Below are positions 6,193 to 14,452 of a stretch of 17,887 nt of DNA, piece after piece; positions within the stretch are counted from its first letter, which is position 1, and every line of letters starts with the position of its first letter. The stretch lies in contig DGYW01000029.1 of NCBI GenBank assembly GCA_002396805.1, forward strand, positions 14,389-32,275, given 5' to 3'. Origin of the DNA: Firmicutes bacterium UBA4996. Lineage in GTDB: Bacteria > Bacillota > Limnochordia > Darwinibacteriales > Darwinibacteriaceae. The notes under the pieces were generated by a model, which did no database searches, had not been told where the DNA came from, and saw nothing but the letters and a program-made list of their open reading frames with translations. The translations under genes were made by a program, and so were the position numbers.

Positions 6193-7431
6193 ATGAGAGA
6201 TCCTGAGTTAAAGCAAAATGCCTATCTAGTAGCACTCCAACAAAGCTTTCAGCGGGATTGGGAAGTGGAAGATAACCTGGCCGAGCTGGCCGAGTTAGCT
6301 ACTGATGCAGGCTTAAATGTAGTAGATACTTTTGTACAAAAACGGAGTTATCCGGAGCCGGGTACCTTTATAGGTAAGGGTAAAGCCCTAGAATTAGGGG
6401 AGATCGTGGAGGCAGATGATCTAGTGATCTTCGATGATGAACTCACACCTGCTCAACAGGGGAATTTGTCTGATCTAATTGACGCCCCTGTAATTGATCG
6501 TACCCAGTTGATTTTAGATATTTTCGCCCAAAGGGCTCAGAGTAATGAGGGTAAGATTCAGGTGGAATTAGCCCAACTAAATTATTTGTTACCTCGCTTA
6601 ACCGGTAAGGGTAAGGCTTTATCACGTCTTGGTGGTGGGATAGGAACTAGGGGTCCTGGTGAGACCAAACTTGAAACAGATCGGCGAAGAATTCGCAAGC
6701 GCATTTCCGATTTAGAAGCGGATCTAGATAAGGTCCGCCAAACCAGGGGCTTACAACGGGAGGGCCGTGCTAGCACCGCTGTTCCGGTAGTGGCCTTAGT
6801 GGGCTATACCAATGCCGGTAAATCCACTTTGCTAAGGGCCTTAACAGGCTCAGAGGTTTATGTTGCCGACCAGCTGTTTGCCACTTTAGATCCCACCATT
6901 AGGCGTTGGGAATTGAAAGATGGACGGTGGGTTTACCTTAGTGATACTGTCGGCTTTATTCGCAAGTTGCCCCACACTTTAGTGGCAGCCTTTCAGGCCA
7001 CCCTAGAAGAAGTGGTATATGCAGACTTATTACTTCATGTTATTGACGCCAATCATCCCCAAGCTTTAGAACAGGCCGAAGCAGTAAAGGATGTATTGAA
7101 AGAAATTGGTGCAACCCAGCCCATTATTTCCGTGTATAATAAGATTGATTTAATCCCTCACTCTATTGAAGTGCGCTCACCTGATCAAGGAGTATCAGCC
7201 CAGACCGGACAAAACCTTGAACAATTGACGGAGGCCGTCTATGAGTTTTTTGCCGCCAGCTATACTCAGCGAGACTATTTTTTCCCCTTTACAAACCTAG
7301 GTGAGGCTAGCCAGCTACGGGAAGCAGCCCATATTCTCAGGGAAGAATTTACCCCCGAAGGTGTAGTCATCAGGGCTGAAGTCGATCAGAAAACCGCGTC
7401 TCTACTCCGTTTTTTTGAGAAGCAAAATTAA
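6193..7431 (+). CDS. hflX: ribosome-associated GTPase HflX
   Basis: HflX is a cytoplasmic GTPase that binds the 50S subunit and rescues or splits stalled or heat-stressed ribosomes. The 412 residues comprise the N-terminal HflX domain, with PEPGTFIGKGKALEL at 54-68, FDDELTPAQQGNL at 80-92 and RLGGGIGTRGPGETKLETDR at 145-164, then the GTPase domain: GYTNAGKS at 204-211, DTVGF at 251-255, NKID at 316-319 and SAQTG at 335-339. The ATG at 6193 is chosen because AAAGAGGTG at about 6178-6186 stands before it; the ORF is open further upstream but runs into the dinB 5' end. It diverges from dinB across 66 bases in which I see no clear promoter. The tdk gene follows after 65 bases. Confidence 0.95.
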   Translation: MRDPELKQNAYLVALQQSFQRDWEVEDNLAELAELATDAGLNVVDTFVQKRSYPEPGTFIGKGKALELGEIVEADDLVIFDDELTPAQQGNLSDLIDAPVIDRTQLILDIFAQRAQSNEGKIQVELAQLNYLLPRLTGKGKALSRLGGGIGTRGPGETKLETDRRRIRKRISDLEADLDKVRQTRGLQREGRASTAVPVVALVGYTNAGKSTLLRALTGSEVYVADQLFATLDPTIRRWELKDGRWVYLSDTVGFIRKLPHTLVAAFQATLEEVVYADLLLHVIDANHPQALEQAEAVKDVLKEIGATQPIISVYNKIDLIPHSIEVRSPDQGVSAQTGQNLEQLTEAVYEFFAASYTQRDYFFPFTNLGEASQLREAAHILREEFTPEGVVIRAEVDQKTASLLRFFEKQN

Positions 7432-7496
7432 GGCAGGATTTCCCGAAGGTATTAGAGAAATTACTTGCGTTAAGAGTAGGGTACAGAGGTGAGGTT

Positions 7497-8084
7497 GTGA
7501 CAACACATCAAGGTTCATGGTTAGAAGTAATTGTCGGTTCTATGTTTTCTGGTAAGTCCGAAGAGTTAATTCGTCGAGTGAAGCGGGCTTCCATTGCTAA
7601 GCAGAATGTCCTAGTGTTTAAGCCAGCTTTGGACCATCGCTATGGGGTGGAGAGGGTGGCTGCCCATAACGGAATGTCGGTAAGTTGCTCGCCAGTGGCC
7701 GAGCCTGAAGATATTCTTGATCATGTTCAAGAAGATACGGCTGTAGTGGCCATAGATGAAGTACAGTTTTTTTCTCCTTCTATTATTTCCGTTTGCCAGA
7801 CCTTAGTTCGGCAGGGCAAGCGGGTGATAGTAGCAGGTCTCGATCAGGATTTCCGCGGTGAACCCTTTGGAGTGGTGCCTGTTTTACTGGCCCTGGCGGA
7901 AGAGGTTACGAAACTAAACGCTATTTGCGTTTCTTGCGGTAGACCTGCAAGTCGCACCCAAAGGCTGATCAATGGTGCGCCGGCTAATTATGACGATCCC
8001 ATTATTTTAATCGGGGCTACCGAAAATTATGAGGCCCGTTGTAACATCTGTCACGAAGTCCCGGGCCGACCTGGGGAGTCTTAA
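7497..8084 (+). CDS. tdk: thymidine kinase (type II)
   Basis: This enzyme phosphorylates thymidine with ATP in the pyrimidine salvage pathway. The 195-residue length fits the small tetrameric type II family. Visible motifs are the P-loop GSMFSGKSEEL at 14-24, the catalytic glutamate in IDEVQFF at 86-92, DQDFRGEPFG at 116-125, and a zinc site of Cys144, Cys147, Cys182 and Cys185 (CVSC and CNIC). It starts with GTG behind AGAGGTGAGG at 7485-7494. The next gene starts two bases after the stop and takes its ribosome binding site from the last codons of tdk. tdk heads the long plus-strand gene run and fits functionally with upp and comEB further down. Confidence 0.95.
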   Translation: MTTHQGSWLEVIVGSMFSGKSEELIRRVKRASIAKQNVLVFKPALDHRYGVERVAAHNGMSVSCSPVAEPEDILDHVQEDTAVVAIDEVQFFSPSIISVCQTLVRQGKRVIVAGLDQDFRGEPFGVVPVLLALAEEVTKLNAICVSCGRPASRTQRLINGAPANYDDPIILIGATENYEARCNICHEVPGRPGES

Positions 8085-8086
8085 CA

Positions 8087-8983
8087 ATGGCACGTAAGAA
8101 AAAGCGGCAGCCCTATGTCCTCTTTATCTTAATCATGCGTTCCATTGTGGTGGGCACCGCGTATTACTTGGTGCGGGGATTACCAGGTCTGACATCTTCT
8201 TTTGTCTCTATTTTCGTTGGTTTTCTGGCCTTTGATCTGATTGTGGCAATGCCTAAATTTTCTTTGCGCTTACGCCACTGGGGCGAACTATTGGTCTTGC
8301 TCTTGCCCCGCATTAGCGCCACTGCCCTTAGTCTGGGAGCAGGTTTACTCTTAGGGATAGTCTTCGCCACCTTTACCAAATTCGGCCTACCGGTATTAGT
8401 GGGTGCTATTTTTACTCTAGGTCTCTCCTACAGCGTTTCCGCGGAGGTGAAGGGAAACATCTCCAATTATGTGGGCATGATCGCAGGGATTGAAATGTTT
8501 GATCAAATCAGCCGACTCGATTACTTCAGCGATCTTTGGATACAGGATTTGGCGGGTCCAGCAGGTCGCCTGGTCTACGGAACCTTTTTGTCTCTTTTCT
8601 TAGGCTGGCTTGTGGGGATTGTTGTAGGCAGTATTACTCGCCTGTTTTTGCCCCGGGGCTACCGCTCATTAAAAAGCACTGCCTATAGCCAACCGCTGTG
8701 GATGCGTTCGTTTAGAGATGTTGTCCATTTAGACGATGGTAAGGTACTGCTGCAAATCGAACTGAGTGAGGAGTCTCCCTTGGCTTACAAGAGTCTAGCA
8801 GAAGTGGGACTCGGGCGAGACTTAGGTGTCCAGGTGTTATCCATTGTTCGTTCACCAGAAGAAGTGGTTTCACCTCGGGGTGCTGATATACTTTTACCAT
8901 TGGATCAACTAGTGATGGTCTTGCCATCTGATCAGGCCAAGACCATAATTGAACTAACGAAAGGACGCGTGTTAGGTGGCTAA
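8087..8983 (+). CDS. membrane protein with C-terminal TrkA-C (RCK_C) domain
   Basis: A 298-residue protein with a basic N-terminus (MARKKKR) and about five hydrophobic segments, near 11-29, 36-54, 68-96, 99-117 and 162-183. A soluble C-terminal part at about 219-288 reads like a TrkA-C/RCK_C domain: SPLAYKSLAEVGLG, then GVQVLSIVRS, then DILLPLDQLVMVLPS. TrkA-C domains regulate ion channels and transporters, and some bind cyclic di-AMP. The N-terminal part shows no channel selectivity filter or transporter motif I can name, so the function is unknown; sensing or regulation at the membrane is an inference. The ATG follows GGGGAG at about 8073-8078 inside tdk. The 3' end overlaps the DUF1385 gene by eight bases, suggesting the two membrane proteins are made together. 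Confidence 0.8.
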   Translation: MARKKKRQPYVLFILIMRSIVVGTAYYLVRGLPGLTSSFVSIFVGFLAFDLIVAMPKFSLRLRHWGELLVLLLPRISATALSLGAGLLLGIVFATFTKFGLPVLVGAIFTLGLSYSVSAEVKGNISNYVGMIAGIEMFDQISRLDYFSDLWIQDLAGPAGRLVYGTFLSLFLGWLVGIVVGSITRLFLPRGYRSLKSTAYSQPLWMRSFRDVVHLDDGKVLLQIELSEESPLAYKSLAEVGLGRDLGVQVLSIVRSPEEVVSPRGADILLPLDQLVMVLPSDQAKTIIELTKGRVLGG

Positions 8984-9893
8984 ATTTAACTACGGCGGTC
9001 AGGCCGTAATCGAAGGCGTCATGATGCGAGGGCAATATCATTCGGCTATTGCTGTTCGCAAGGTCGATCAATCTATCTCGGTCTTAGAAGAAGATGTTAA
9101 GCTCTGGTCCGATCGCTATCCTATCCTAAAGAAACCGGTCATTAGAGGGGCGGTAGCTTTAGTAGAGACTATGATTATGGGGATCAAGAGCCTTAATTAT
9201 TCCGCAGTGGAGTACGGAGAAGAAGAGGAGCAACTCACGACCAAAGAATTGGTTTTGACCATGGGTTTTGCGGTGGTTCTAACTGTGGCCCTCTTTATTG
9301 TTCTACCGGCCTTTTTGCTCCGTTTTATTCAGGCCCATATTTCTTCCAACATTGCCCTAAACTTGGTGGAAGGCTTGATTAAGATTAGTTTCTTTGTTTT
9401 GTACATCTTAGGCATTTCCTGGATGGAAGACATTAAGCGGGTCTTTGCCTATCATGGTGCAGAGCATAAGAGTATTAACTGCTACGAAGCTGGTCAGGAA
9501 CTCACTGTAGAAAATGTGGCCAAACACAGTAGGATTCATGCCCGTTGTGGTACTAATTTCCTGCTCATCGTGTTGATCACGAGTATCTTTGTGTTTTCGT
9601 TTTTTGGTCGACCACCCTTTTTCCAAAGGATTTTAATCCACTTAGCTATTATGCCCTTGGTGGCGGGGTTATCCTATGAACTAATTCGTAAGGCGGGTCA
9701 AGAAGACTGTCATCCCGTTTTTCGTTGGTTAGCGAAGCCCGGAATGCTTCTGCAAAATCTCACTACTCAGGAACCAGATCACGAGCAAATTGAGGTGGCT
9801 ATTAGGGCCCTGACTTCTGTTGTGGAAAGAGATGGGATCCATAAGGAAGCTCAAAAAGTGGTCCAGTTTCCGACCACGAACACCATTGCCTAG
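8976..9893 (+). CDS. yqhQ: DUF1385 family membrane protein (YqhQ-like)
   Basis: A 305-residue member of the DUF1385 family, widespread in Bacillota and Actinomycetota and without an assigned reaction. The diagnostic motifs are GGQAVIEGVMMRG at 7-19, the histidine- and glutamate-bearing YHGAEHKSINCYE at 159-171, and HARCGTNF at 188-195. The conserved His, Glu and Cys residues lie next to predicted membrane helices (about 91-117, 131-149, 194-211 and 215-235), which could suit metal binding or catalysis at the membrane, but this is inference. It starts with GTG at 8976, inside the end of the preceding gene, with AAAGGA at 8960-8965 ten bases upstream. Location just before prfA is common in Bacillota. 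The C-terminal tail beyond about 265 is hydrophilic. Confidence 0.93.
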   Translation: MAKFNYGGQAVIEGVMMRGQYHSAIAVRKVDQSISVLEEDVKLWSDRYPILKKPVIRGAVALVETMIMGIKSLNYSAVEYGEEEEQLTTKELVLTMGFAVVLTVALFIVLPAFLLRFIQAHISSNIALNLVEGLIKISFFVLYILGISWMEDIKRVFAYHGAEHKSINCYEAGQELTVENVAKHSRIHARCGTNFLLIVLITSIFVFSFFGRPPFFQRILIHLAIMPLVAGLSYELIRKAGQEDCHPVFRWLAKPGMLLQNLTTQEPDHEQIEVAIRALTSVVERDGIHKEAQKVVQFPTTNTIA

Positions 9894-9904
9894 GAGGCAC
9901 ATTA

Positions 9905-10987
9905 ATGTTAGCAAAACTAGAGAGTTTAGAAAAAAGGTATGAGGAGTTAAATCGCGAGATGAGTGATCCCGCCATCTTAGCTGATCAGAACACCTACAAA
10001 AAATTGGCTAAAGCCCATGGGGAACTAGAGCCAGTTGTCCATAAGTATCGCGAGTATCGCCAAGTCTTAGAGCAACTAGAAGATGCAGATACGATGCTCC
10101 AGGAGCCCCAAGAGGCGGATTTTGCCGAGATGCTAAAAGAAGAGATTGCCACTCTTACAGCTAGTCAAGAACAGTTAGAAGATGAGCTACAGGTACTACT
10201 TTTGCCCAAGGATCCTAACGATGACAAAAATGTCATTGTGGAAGTACGGGCCGGTACAGGTGGAGACGAGGCAGCTCTCTTTGCGGGCACTCTGTTTCGT
10301 ATGTATTCCCGTTATGCCGAGGTGCAACGCTGGAATGTGGAGATTCTAAGTAGTAATGCTACCGAATTGGGTGGCTTTAAAGAAGTCATCTTTATGATTG
10401 AAGGTCAAGGTGCCTATTCACGCCTTAAGTTTGAAAGTGGTGTGCACCGAGTACAGAGAATACCCACTACTGAAGCGGGGGGAAGGATTCATACTTCTAC
10501 TGCTACTGTCGCGGTTTTGCCCGAGGCTGAAGAGGTAGAAGTGCATATTGAACCAAACGAGCTTAAATTCGATGTGTATCGCTCATCTGGCCCTGGAGGT
10601 CAGAGTGTAAATACCACTGACTCTGCGGTTCGGGTAACCCACTTACCCACGGGGATAGTGGTGGCTTGCCAAGATGAAAAGTCTCAACACAAAAACAAAG
10701 ATAAGGCCTTGAAAATTCTCAGAGCTAGGCTCTACGAACAACTCCAAGAGGAGGCGGAGCGTGAACAAGCCGCCAATCGCCGAAGTCAAGTTGGTACCGG
10801 GGAACGGAGCGAGCGAATTCGCACTTATAATTTCCCTCAAGGCCGTGTTACCGATCATCGGATTGGCCTAACCCTCTACAAGATTGATTTGATTGTTGAT
10901 GGAGATTTAGATGAAATTATTGAAGCTTTGATTACAGCTAATCAAGTGGAACAGTTAAAGGAGACCGCGAACGTTCACCATGACTAA
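9905..10987 (+). CDS. prfA: peptide chain release factor 1
   Basis: RF1 recognises UAA and UAG stop codons in the ribosomal A site and triggers peptide release. The 360-residue length is standard. The GGQ catalytic motif at 231-233 (SSGPGGQSVNTTDSA) places the glutamine in the peptidyl transferase centre. The stop-codon recognition loop has the RF1-type PxT form (IPTTEAGG, 186-193) followed by GRIHTSTATVAV; RF2 would have SPF here. The N-terminal third is coiled-coil-like. AGGAGG at 9892-9897 gives a strong ribosome binding site. The neighbouring prmC, whose product methylates the GGQ glutamine, starts eight bases before the prfA stop ends, so modifier and substrate are coupled. Confidence 0.98.
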   Translation: MLAKLESLEKRYEELNREMSDPAILADQNTYKKLAKAHGELEPVVHKYREYRQVLEQLEDADTMLQEPQEADFAEMLKEEIATLTASQEQLEDELQVLLLPKDPNDDKNVIVEVRAGTGGDEAALFAGTLFRMYSRYAEVQRWNVEILSSNATELGGFKEVIFMIEGQGAYSRLKFESGVHRVQRIPTTEAGGRIHTSTATVAVLPEAEEVEVHIEPNELKFDVYRSSGPGGQSVNTTDSAVRVTHLPTGIVVACQDEKSQHKNKDKALKILRARLYEQLQEEAEREQAANRRSQVGTGERSERIRTYNFPQGRVTDHRIGLTLYKIDLIVDGDLDEIIEALITANQVEQLKETANVHHD

Positions 10988-11831
10988 GCAGCATACTATC
11001 GGAGAATTAATCAATCTAAGTGCGGGCTACCTCGAGGAAAAGGGGTGCAGTTCACCGAGGCTAGATGCGGAGGTTTTACTGGGCCATGTTTTGGGGCTAG
11101 ATCGCCTAGCTTTGTATCTTAATTTTGATAAACCCCTTAGTGCGCAAGAAGTGGAGCAATACCGCAACCTGATTGGCAGACGGGGTAGGCGAACACCAGT
11201 AGCCTATCTCACTGGGGAACGGGAGTTTTATTCCCTCCCCTTACAAGTGACCCCAGCTGTATTGATTCCCCGGCCCGAAACCGAGCTTGTGGTGGATAAG
11301 GTCTTAGAATTGATTGAACCGGAAACCCCTGTGCAGATCCTAGATCTGGGGACTGGAAGTGGCGCCATTGCCCTAGCTTTGGCTTGCCAGGATCCTAATA
11401 TTTTGGTGACCGCTACAGATCTCTCCCTTGATGCCTTGTCCGTGGCTAAACAGAATGCCCTCCGGTTAGAGGTGGACAACCAAGTGAGTTTTGTGCACAG
11501 TGATCTCTTTCAAAATGTTCAGGGGAAGTACGGGGTGATTTGCTCTAATCCTCCTTACATTCCCCAGTCTGAGTTAGCTGGTCTTGCTCCAGAATTAGGT
11601 ATAGAGCCGGCCATGGCCCTCGATGGGGGATCAGATGGACTAGAATTTTATCGTCGCATTTTAAACCAGGCCGCTTCCTTTATGGAAGAACCTGGTTTTG
11701 TAGTGTTAGAAATCGGCTGGGATCAAGCTGCTGCTGTGCGAACCTTGGGTGAGCAGGCAGGCTTTCGCTGGCTCGAAACGGTAGTTGATTATGGTGGGCA
11801 AGATCGGGTGGTGGTTTTTCAATGGTCCTAG
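10980..11831 (+). CDS. prmC: release factor glutamine methyltransferase
   Basis: PrmC uses S-adenosylmethionine to N5-methylate the glutamine of the GGQ motif in RF1 and RF2, which raises release efficiency. The protein has 283 residues. It has an N-terminal helical domain with PVAYLTGEREFYSL at 73-86 and VLIPRPETE at 94-102, then a Rossmann methyltransferase domain with ILDLGTGSGAIALAL at 120-134 and the substrate-amide-binding NPPY at 190-193. The ATG overlaps the end of prfA. The closest purine-rich site (AAGGAG, about 10958-10963) is some 16 bases upstream, so initiation may rely on ribosomes finishing prfA. Its own end overlaps ywlC by ten bases. Confidence 0.97.
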   Translation: MTKQHTIGELINLSAGYLEEKGCSSPRLDAEVLLGHVLGLDRLALYLNFDKPLSAQEVEQYRNLIGRRGRRTPVAYLTGEREFYSLPLQVTPAVLIPRPETELVVDKVLELIEPETPVQILDLGTGSGAIALALACQDPNILVTATDLSLDALSVAKQNALRLEVDNQVSFVHSDLFQNVQGKYGVICSNPPYIPQSELAGLAPELGIEPAMALDGGSDGLEFYRRILNQAASFMEEPGFVVLEIGWDQAAAVRTLGEQAGFRWLETVVDYGGQDRVVVFQWS

Positions 11832-12844
11832 ATACTAAGATTCTCACTGCAACAGAATTGGATCAAGCAGCTGAGCTCTTAAGGGCGGGAGAAGTAGTGG
11901 CCTTTCCCACTGAGACAGTCTATGGTTTAGGGGCTAACGCCCTGGACCCCGCGGCGGTGGCTAAAATTTTTCAGGCTAAGGGTCGGCCCCAGGATAATCC
12001 CCTAATTGTGCACTGCTTTGAACAGGCTCAAATTGCTGATTTGGTGACCGAAATTCCTGCCCAAGCTCAACTACTTATGGATAGGTTCTGGCCCGGGCCC
12101 CTTACTTTGGTCTTGCCCAAGAGTAAGATCGTCCCTGAGGTGGTTAGTGCCGGTTTAGCTACTGTAGGTATTCGGATCCCAGATCATCTTTTAGCTCTAG
12201 AGCTAATTAAAAGAACAGGCTTTCCTTTAGCTGCTCCCAGTGCTAATCTGTCTGGGCGTCCTAGCCCCACTAGGGCCCACCATGTTATTACGGACTTAGG
12301 GGGCAAGATTCCCGCAATTGTAGATGGTGGTGAAACTGGTTGGGGCTTGGAGTCCACGGTTTTGGACTGCACAGTGCAACCCTTCCGCCTCTTAAGGCCT
12401 GGTGGGGTTACCTTAGAGCAATTGCAGGAAATTACGCCTATTCAAGTGGACAAGGCCATTTATGGTTCTACAGTGGAGGCGCCAGCTTCGCCAGGTATGA
12501 AGTATCAGCATTACGCGCCTCGGGCCGAGGTTTTCCTGGTGTTGGGCCAGGATACCCCAGCTAAAATAGTTCAACTAAGCGAAGACTATCTAAAAGCAGG
12601 CAAAAAAGTTGGAGTCATGACTTGGTCTGAGCGCTGTCAGCTCTATCCCCGGCTAACTTGTTTATCCATGGGTTCGAGTGGTGATTTAGTTGCCTTGGCC
12701 AATAAGTTATATCATCTTTTGAGGGAGTCAGATCGTCTAGGTTTAGAGGTTTTATTTATTGAGGGTGTTAGTGAAGAACATTTGGGCTTGGCCATCATGA
12801 ACCGCTTGCGTAAAGCGGCCAATGAACAAGTAATTCAAACCTAG
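11822..12844 (+). CDS. ywlC: L-threonylcarbamoyladenylate synthase, long Sua5 form
   Basis: This enzyme makes threonylcarbamoyl-AMP from threonine, bicarbonate and ATP, the first step of t6A37 modification in ANN-decoding tRNAs. Its 340 residues mark the two-domain Sua5 type rather than short TsaC. The YrdC domain covers about 10-200, with VAFPTETVYGLGANA at 26-40, AKGRPQDNPL at 52-61, and APSANLSGRPSPT at 138-150. The SPGMKYQHYAPRAEV segment is the linker into the C-terminal Sua5 domain. The start ATG lies inside the prmC stop region (overlap of ten bases) behind GGGTGGTGG. Its position between prmC and ywlE matches the B. subtilis order without ywlD. Confidence 0.96.
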   Translation: MVLDTKILTATELDQAAELLRAGEVVAFPTETVYGLGANALDPAAVAKIFQAKGRPQDNPLIVHCFEQAQIADLVTEIPAQAQLLMDRFWPGPLTLVLPKSKIVPEVVSAGLATVGIRIPDHLLALELIKRTGFPLAAPSANLSGRPSPTRAHHVITDLGGKIPAIVDGGETGWGLESTVLDCTVQPFRLLRPGGVTLEQLQEITPIQVDKAIYGSTVEAPASPGMKYQHYAPRAEVFLVLGQDTPAKIVQLSEDYLKAGKKVGVMTWSERCQLYPRLTCLSMGSSGDLVALANKLYHLLRESDRLGLEVLFIEGVSEEHLGLAIMNRLRKAANEQVIQT

Positions 12845-12862
12845 CCAGTCAAAGGAGGATCA

Positions 12863-13363
12863 ATGGTTAAATCTGTCTTATTTGTTTGTACTGGGAACAC
12901 TTGCCGCAGTGTAATGGCAGAGCATCTGTTACGCCATTACGCTAGGGAGGCTGGTTTAGACTTACAGACCGCTTCTGCTGGACTTTACGCTTATCCAGGT
13001 GATGAGGCTTCGGAGTTTACCGTAACTGTGCTGGACGAAAAGGGTGTAGATGCTAGTGGTCATCGTTCTAGAAAGATTCATCCCCGCTTGTTGGAGGAGT
13101 TTGACTTGATTCTGGCCATGACCACAACACACAAACAGGGGCTAATTGAGTTAGCTCCAGAGCTTTCTGAAAAGATTTTCTTGCTTAAGGAGTTTGTTGC
13201 AAGAAACGCTGCTTTAGGGCAGGAGCCAGGGGAGTGGATAGAGAAGGATTATGAGATTTTGGATCCCTTTGGACAATCTTTAGAGGTGTATCGTCGCTCC
13301 CGAGAAGAAATTGACGAAGTAATCCAGGCTTTGGTGAACTACTGGACTGTAGGGAAGGAGTAA
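12863..13363 (+). CDS. ywlE: low-molecular-weight phosphatase, YwlE-type protein-arginine phosphatase
   Basis: A 166-residue LMW phosphatase with the P-loop CTGNTCRS at 9-16 (Cys9 nucleophile, Arg15) and the general-acid loop ILDPFGQS at 132-139 (Asp134). In B. subtilis YwlE the threonine at the fifth position of this loop favours phosphoarginine over phosphotyrosine, and the same threonine (Thr13) is present here. It therefore probably removes arginine phosphates placed by an McsB-type kinase, linking it to stress control and ClpCP targeting. The strong site AAAGGAGG at 12851-12858 precedes the ATG by four bases. Its length is slightly above the B. subtilis protein. It shares a fold with ArsC in this window but lacks the redox cysteine loop. 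Confidence 0.93.
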   Translation: MVKSVLFVCTGNTCRSVMAEHLLRHYAREAGLDLQTASAGLYAYPGDEASEFTVTVLDEKGVDASGHRSRKIHPRLLEEFDLILAMTTTHKQGLIELAPELSEKIFLLKEFVARNAALGQEPGEWIEKDYEILDPFGQSLEVYRRSREEIDEVIQALVNYWTVGKE

Positions 13364-13369
13364 GTTGTG

Positions 13370-13807
13370 ATGAAAATTGTGATTGGTGCCGATCACGGAG
13401 GTTATCAAGCCAAGGAGGCAGTGCTGGAATATCTGACCGGCCAAGGTTTTCAGGTAGAAGATTATGGGACGTTTTCAGAAGAATCCTGTGACTACCCTGA
13501 TGTGGCCCATAAGGTGAGTAAAGCGGTGGCCGATGGCGAGTTTAATTTAGGGATCTTAATCTGTGGTACCGGAATCGGCATGTCTCTAGCAGCTAACAAA
13601 GTTGCTGGCATTCGGGCTGCCCTTTGTCAGGATACCTATTCGGCCCGTATGGCCAGGGCCCATAATGACAGTAATGTTCTCTGTTTAGGGGCGCGAGTTA
13701 CTGGTCTTGGGTTAATGCTCGATATAGTTGATACTTATGTACAAGGTAGTTTTGCTGGTGGTCGTCATGCTCTACGGGTAGAAAAAATCGAACGAGTTGA
13801 AAAGTAG
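13370..13807 (+). CDS. rpiB: ribose-5-phosphate isomerase B
   Basis: RpiB interconverts ribose 5-phosphate and ribulose 5-phosphate in the pentose phosphate pathway, supplying ribose for PRPP. The 145-residue protein has the family motifs IGADHGG at 5-11, DYPDVAHKV at 41-49, LICGTGIGMSLAANK at 63-77 with the catalytic-base Cys65, and ARAHNDSNVLCLGAR at 95-109 with His98. Two adjacent in-frame starts exist, GTG at 13367 and ATG at 13370. The ATG is preferred because AAGGAG at 13355-13360 is nine bases away. It lies between ywlE and upp as in B. subtilis, but the usual ywlG and glyA are not present. Confidence 0.95.
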   Translation: MKIVIGADHGGYQAKEAVLEYLTGQGFQVEDYGTFSEESCDYPDVAHKVSKAVADGEFNLGILICGTGIGMSLAANKVAGIRAALCQDTYSARMARAHNDSNVLCLGARVTGLGLMLDIVDTYVQGSFAGGRHALRVEKIERVEK

Positions 13808-13822
13808 TAAGGAGAGGATCAA

Positions 13823-14452
13823 GTGAGCACAGTACATGTTATTACCCACCCCTTAGTTCAGCACAAGCTAACCATGATTAGGGATAAAGATACGGGACCA
13901 AAGGATTTTCGAGACTTAGTTGAAGAGGTCTCGGTCTTAATGGCCTACGAAGTTACAAGGGACATGCCTTTAGAAGAGGTTGAAGTGGAAACACCGATTT
14001 GTAAGATGAAAAGCCACGTTATTGCCGGAAAAAAGGTAGGCGTTGTGCCTATTCTCAGGGCTGGCTTAGGTATGGTTAACGGTGTTTTGAGGCTGATTCC
14101 CACTGCTAAGGTTGGACATATTGGCTTGTATCGTGATCCAGACACTCTCTTACCTGTGGAGTACTATTGCAAGCTACCTGTTGATGTTGAAGACCGGCAA
14201 ATTATTATCTTAGATCCCATGTTAGCTACTGGTGGCTCTGCAGCAGCAGCTATTGCGTATCTAAAACGGCGGGGTGTGAATTCCATCAAACTCATGTGCC
14301 TCTTGGCAGCCCCAGAAGGAATTGAGCTGGTGCAAAGAGAACATCCTGATGTGGAAATCTATACTGCAGCCATTGATGAGAAACTAAATTCCCACGGTTA
14401 CATTATTCCTGGGCTAGGTGACGCTGGAGATCGCCTTTTTGGTACGAAATAA
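13823..14452 (+). CDS. upp: uracil phosphoribosyltransferase
   Basis: Upp converts uracil and PRPP to UMP in pyrimidine salvage. The 209-residue length matches the family. The PRPP-binding loop ILDPMLATGGSAAAAI lies at 129-144, with VPILRAGLGM at 75-84 and the C-terminal uracil-binding GYIIPGLGDAGDRLFGTK at 192-209. The start is GTG, behind AAGGAGAGG at 13809-13817. The stop codon overlaps the comEB start by one base (TAATG), so the two salvage genes are tightly coupled. rpiB, directly upstream, feeds PRPP synthesis for this reaction. Confidence 0.98.
   Translation: MSTVHVITHPLVQHKLTMIRDKDTGPKDFRDLVEEVSVLMAYEVTRDMPLEEVEVETPICKMKSHVIAGKKVGVVPILRAGLGMVNGVLRLIPTAKVGHIGLYRDPDTLLPVEYYCKLPVDVEDRQIIILDPMLATGGSAAAAIAYLKRRGVNSIKLMCLLAAPEGIELVQREHPDVEIYTAAIDEKLNSHGYIIPGLGDAGDRLFGTK

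Noticed and set aside
7432..7496. Gap before tdk as the promoter of the long operon (TTGCGT at 7465-7470).
   Set aside because: No -10-like sequence at 16-18 bases downstream; the gap otherwise shows only the tdk ribosome binding site.
8712..9071. A 119-codon minus-strand open frame across the junction of the two membrane-protein genes.
   Set aside because: It opposes two well-supported plus-strand genes, has no ribosome binding site seen and no family resemblance.
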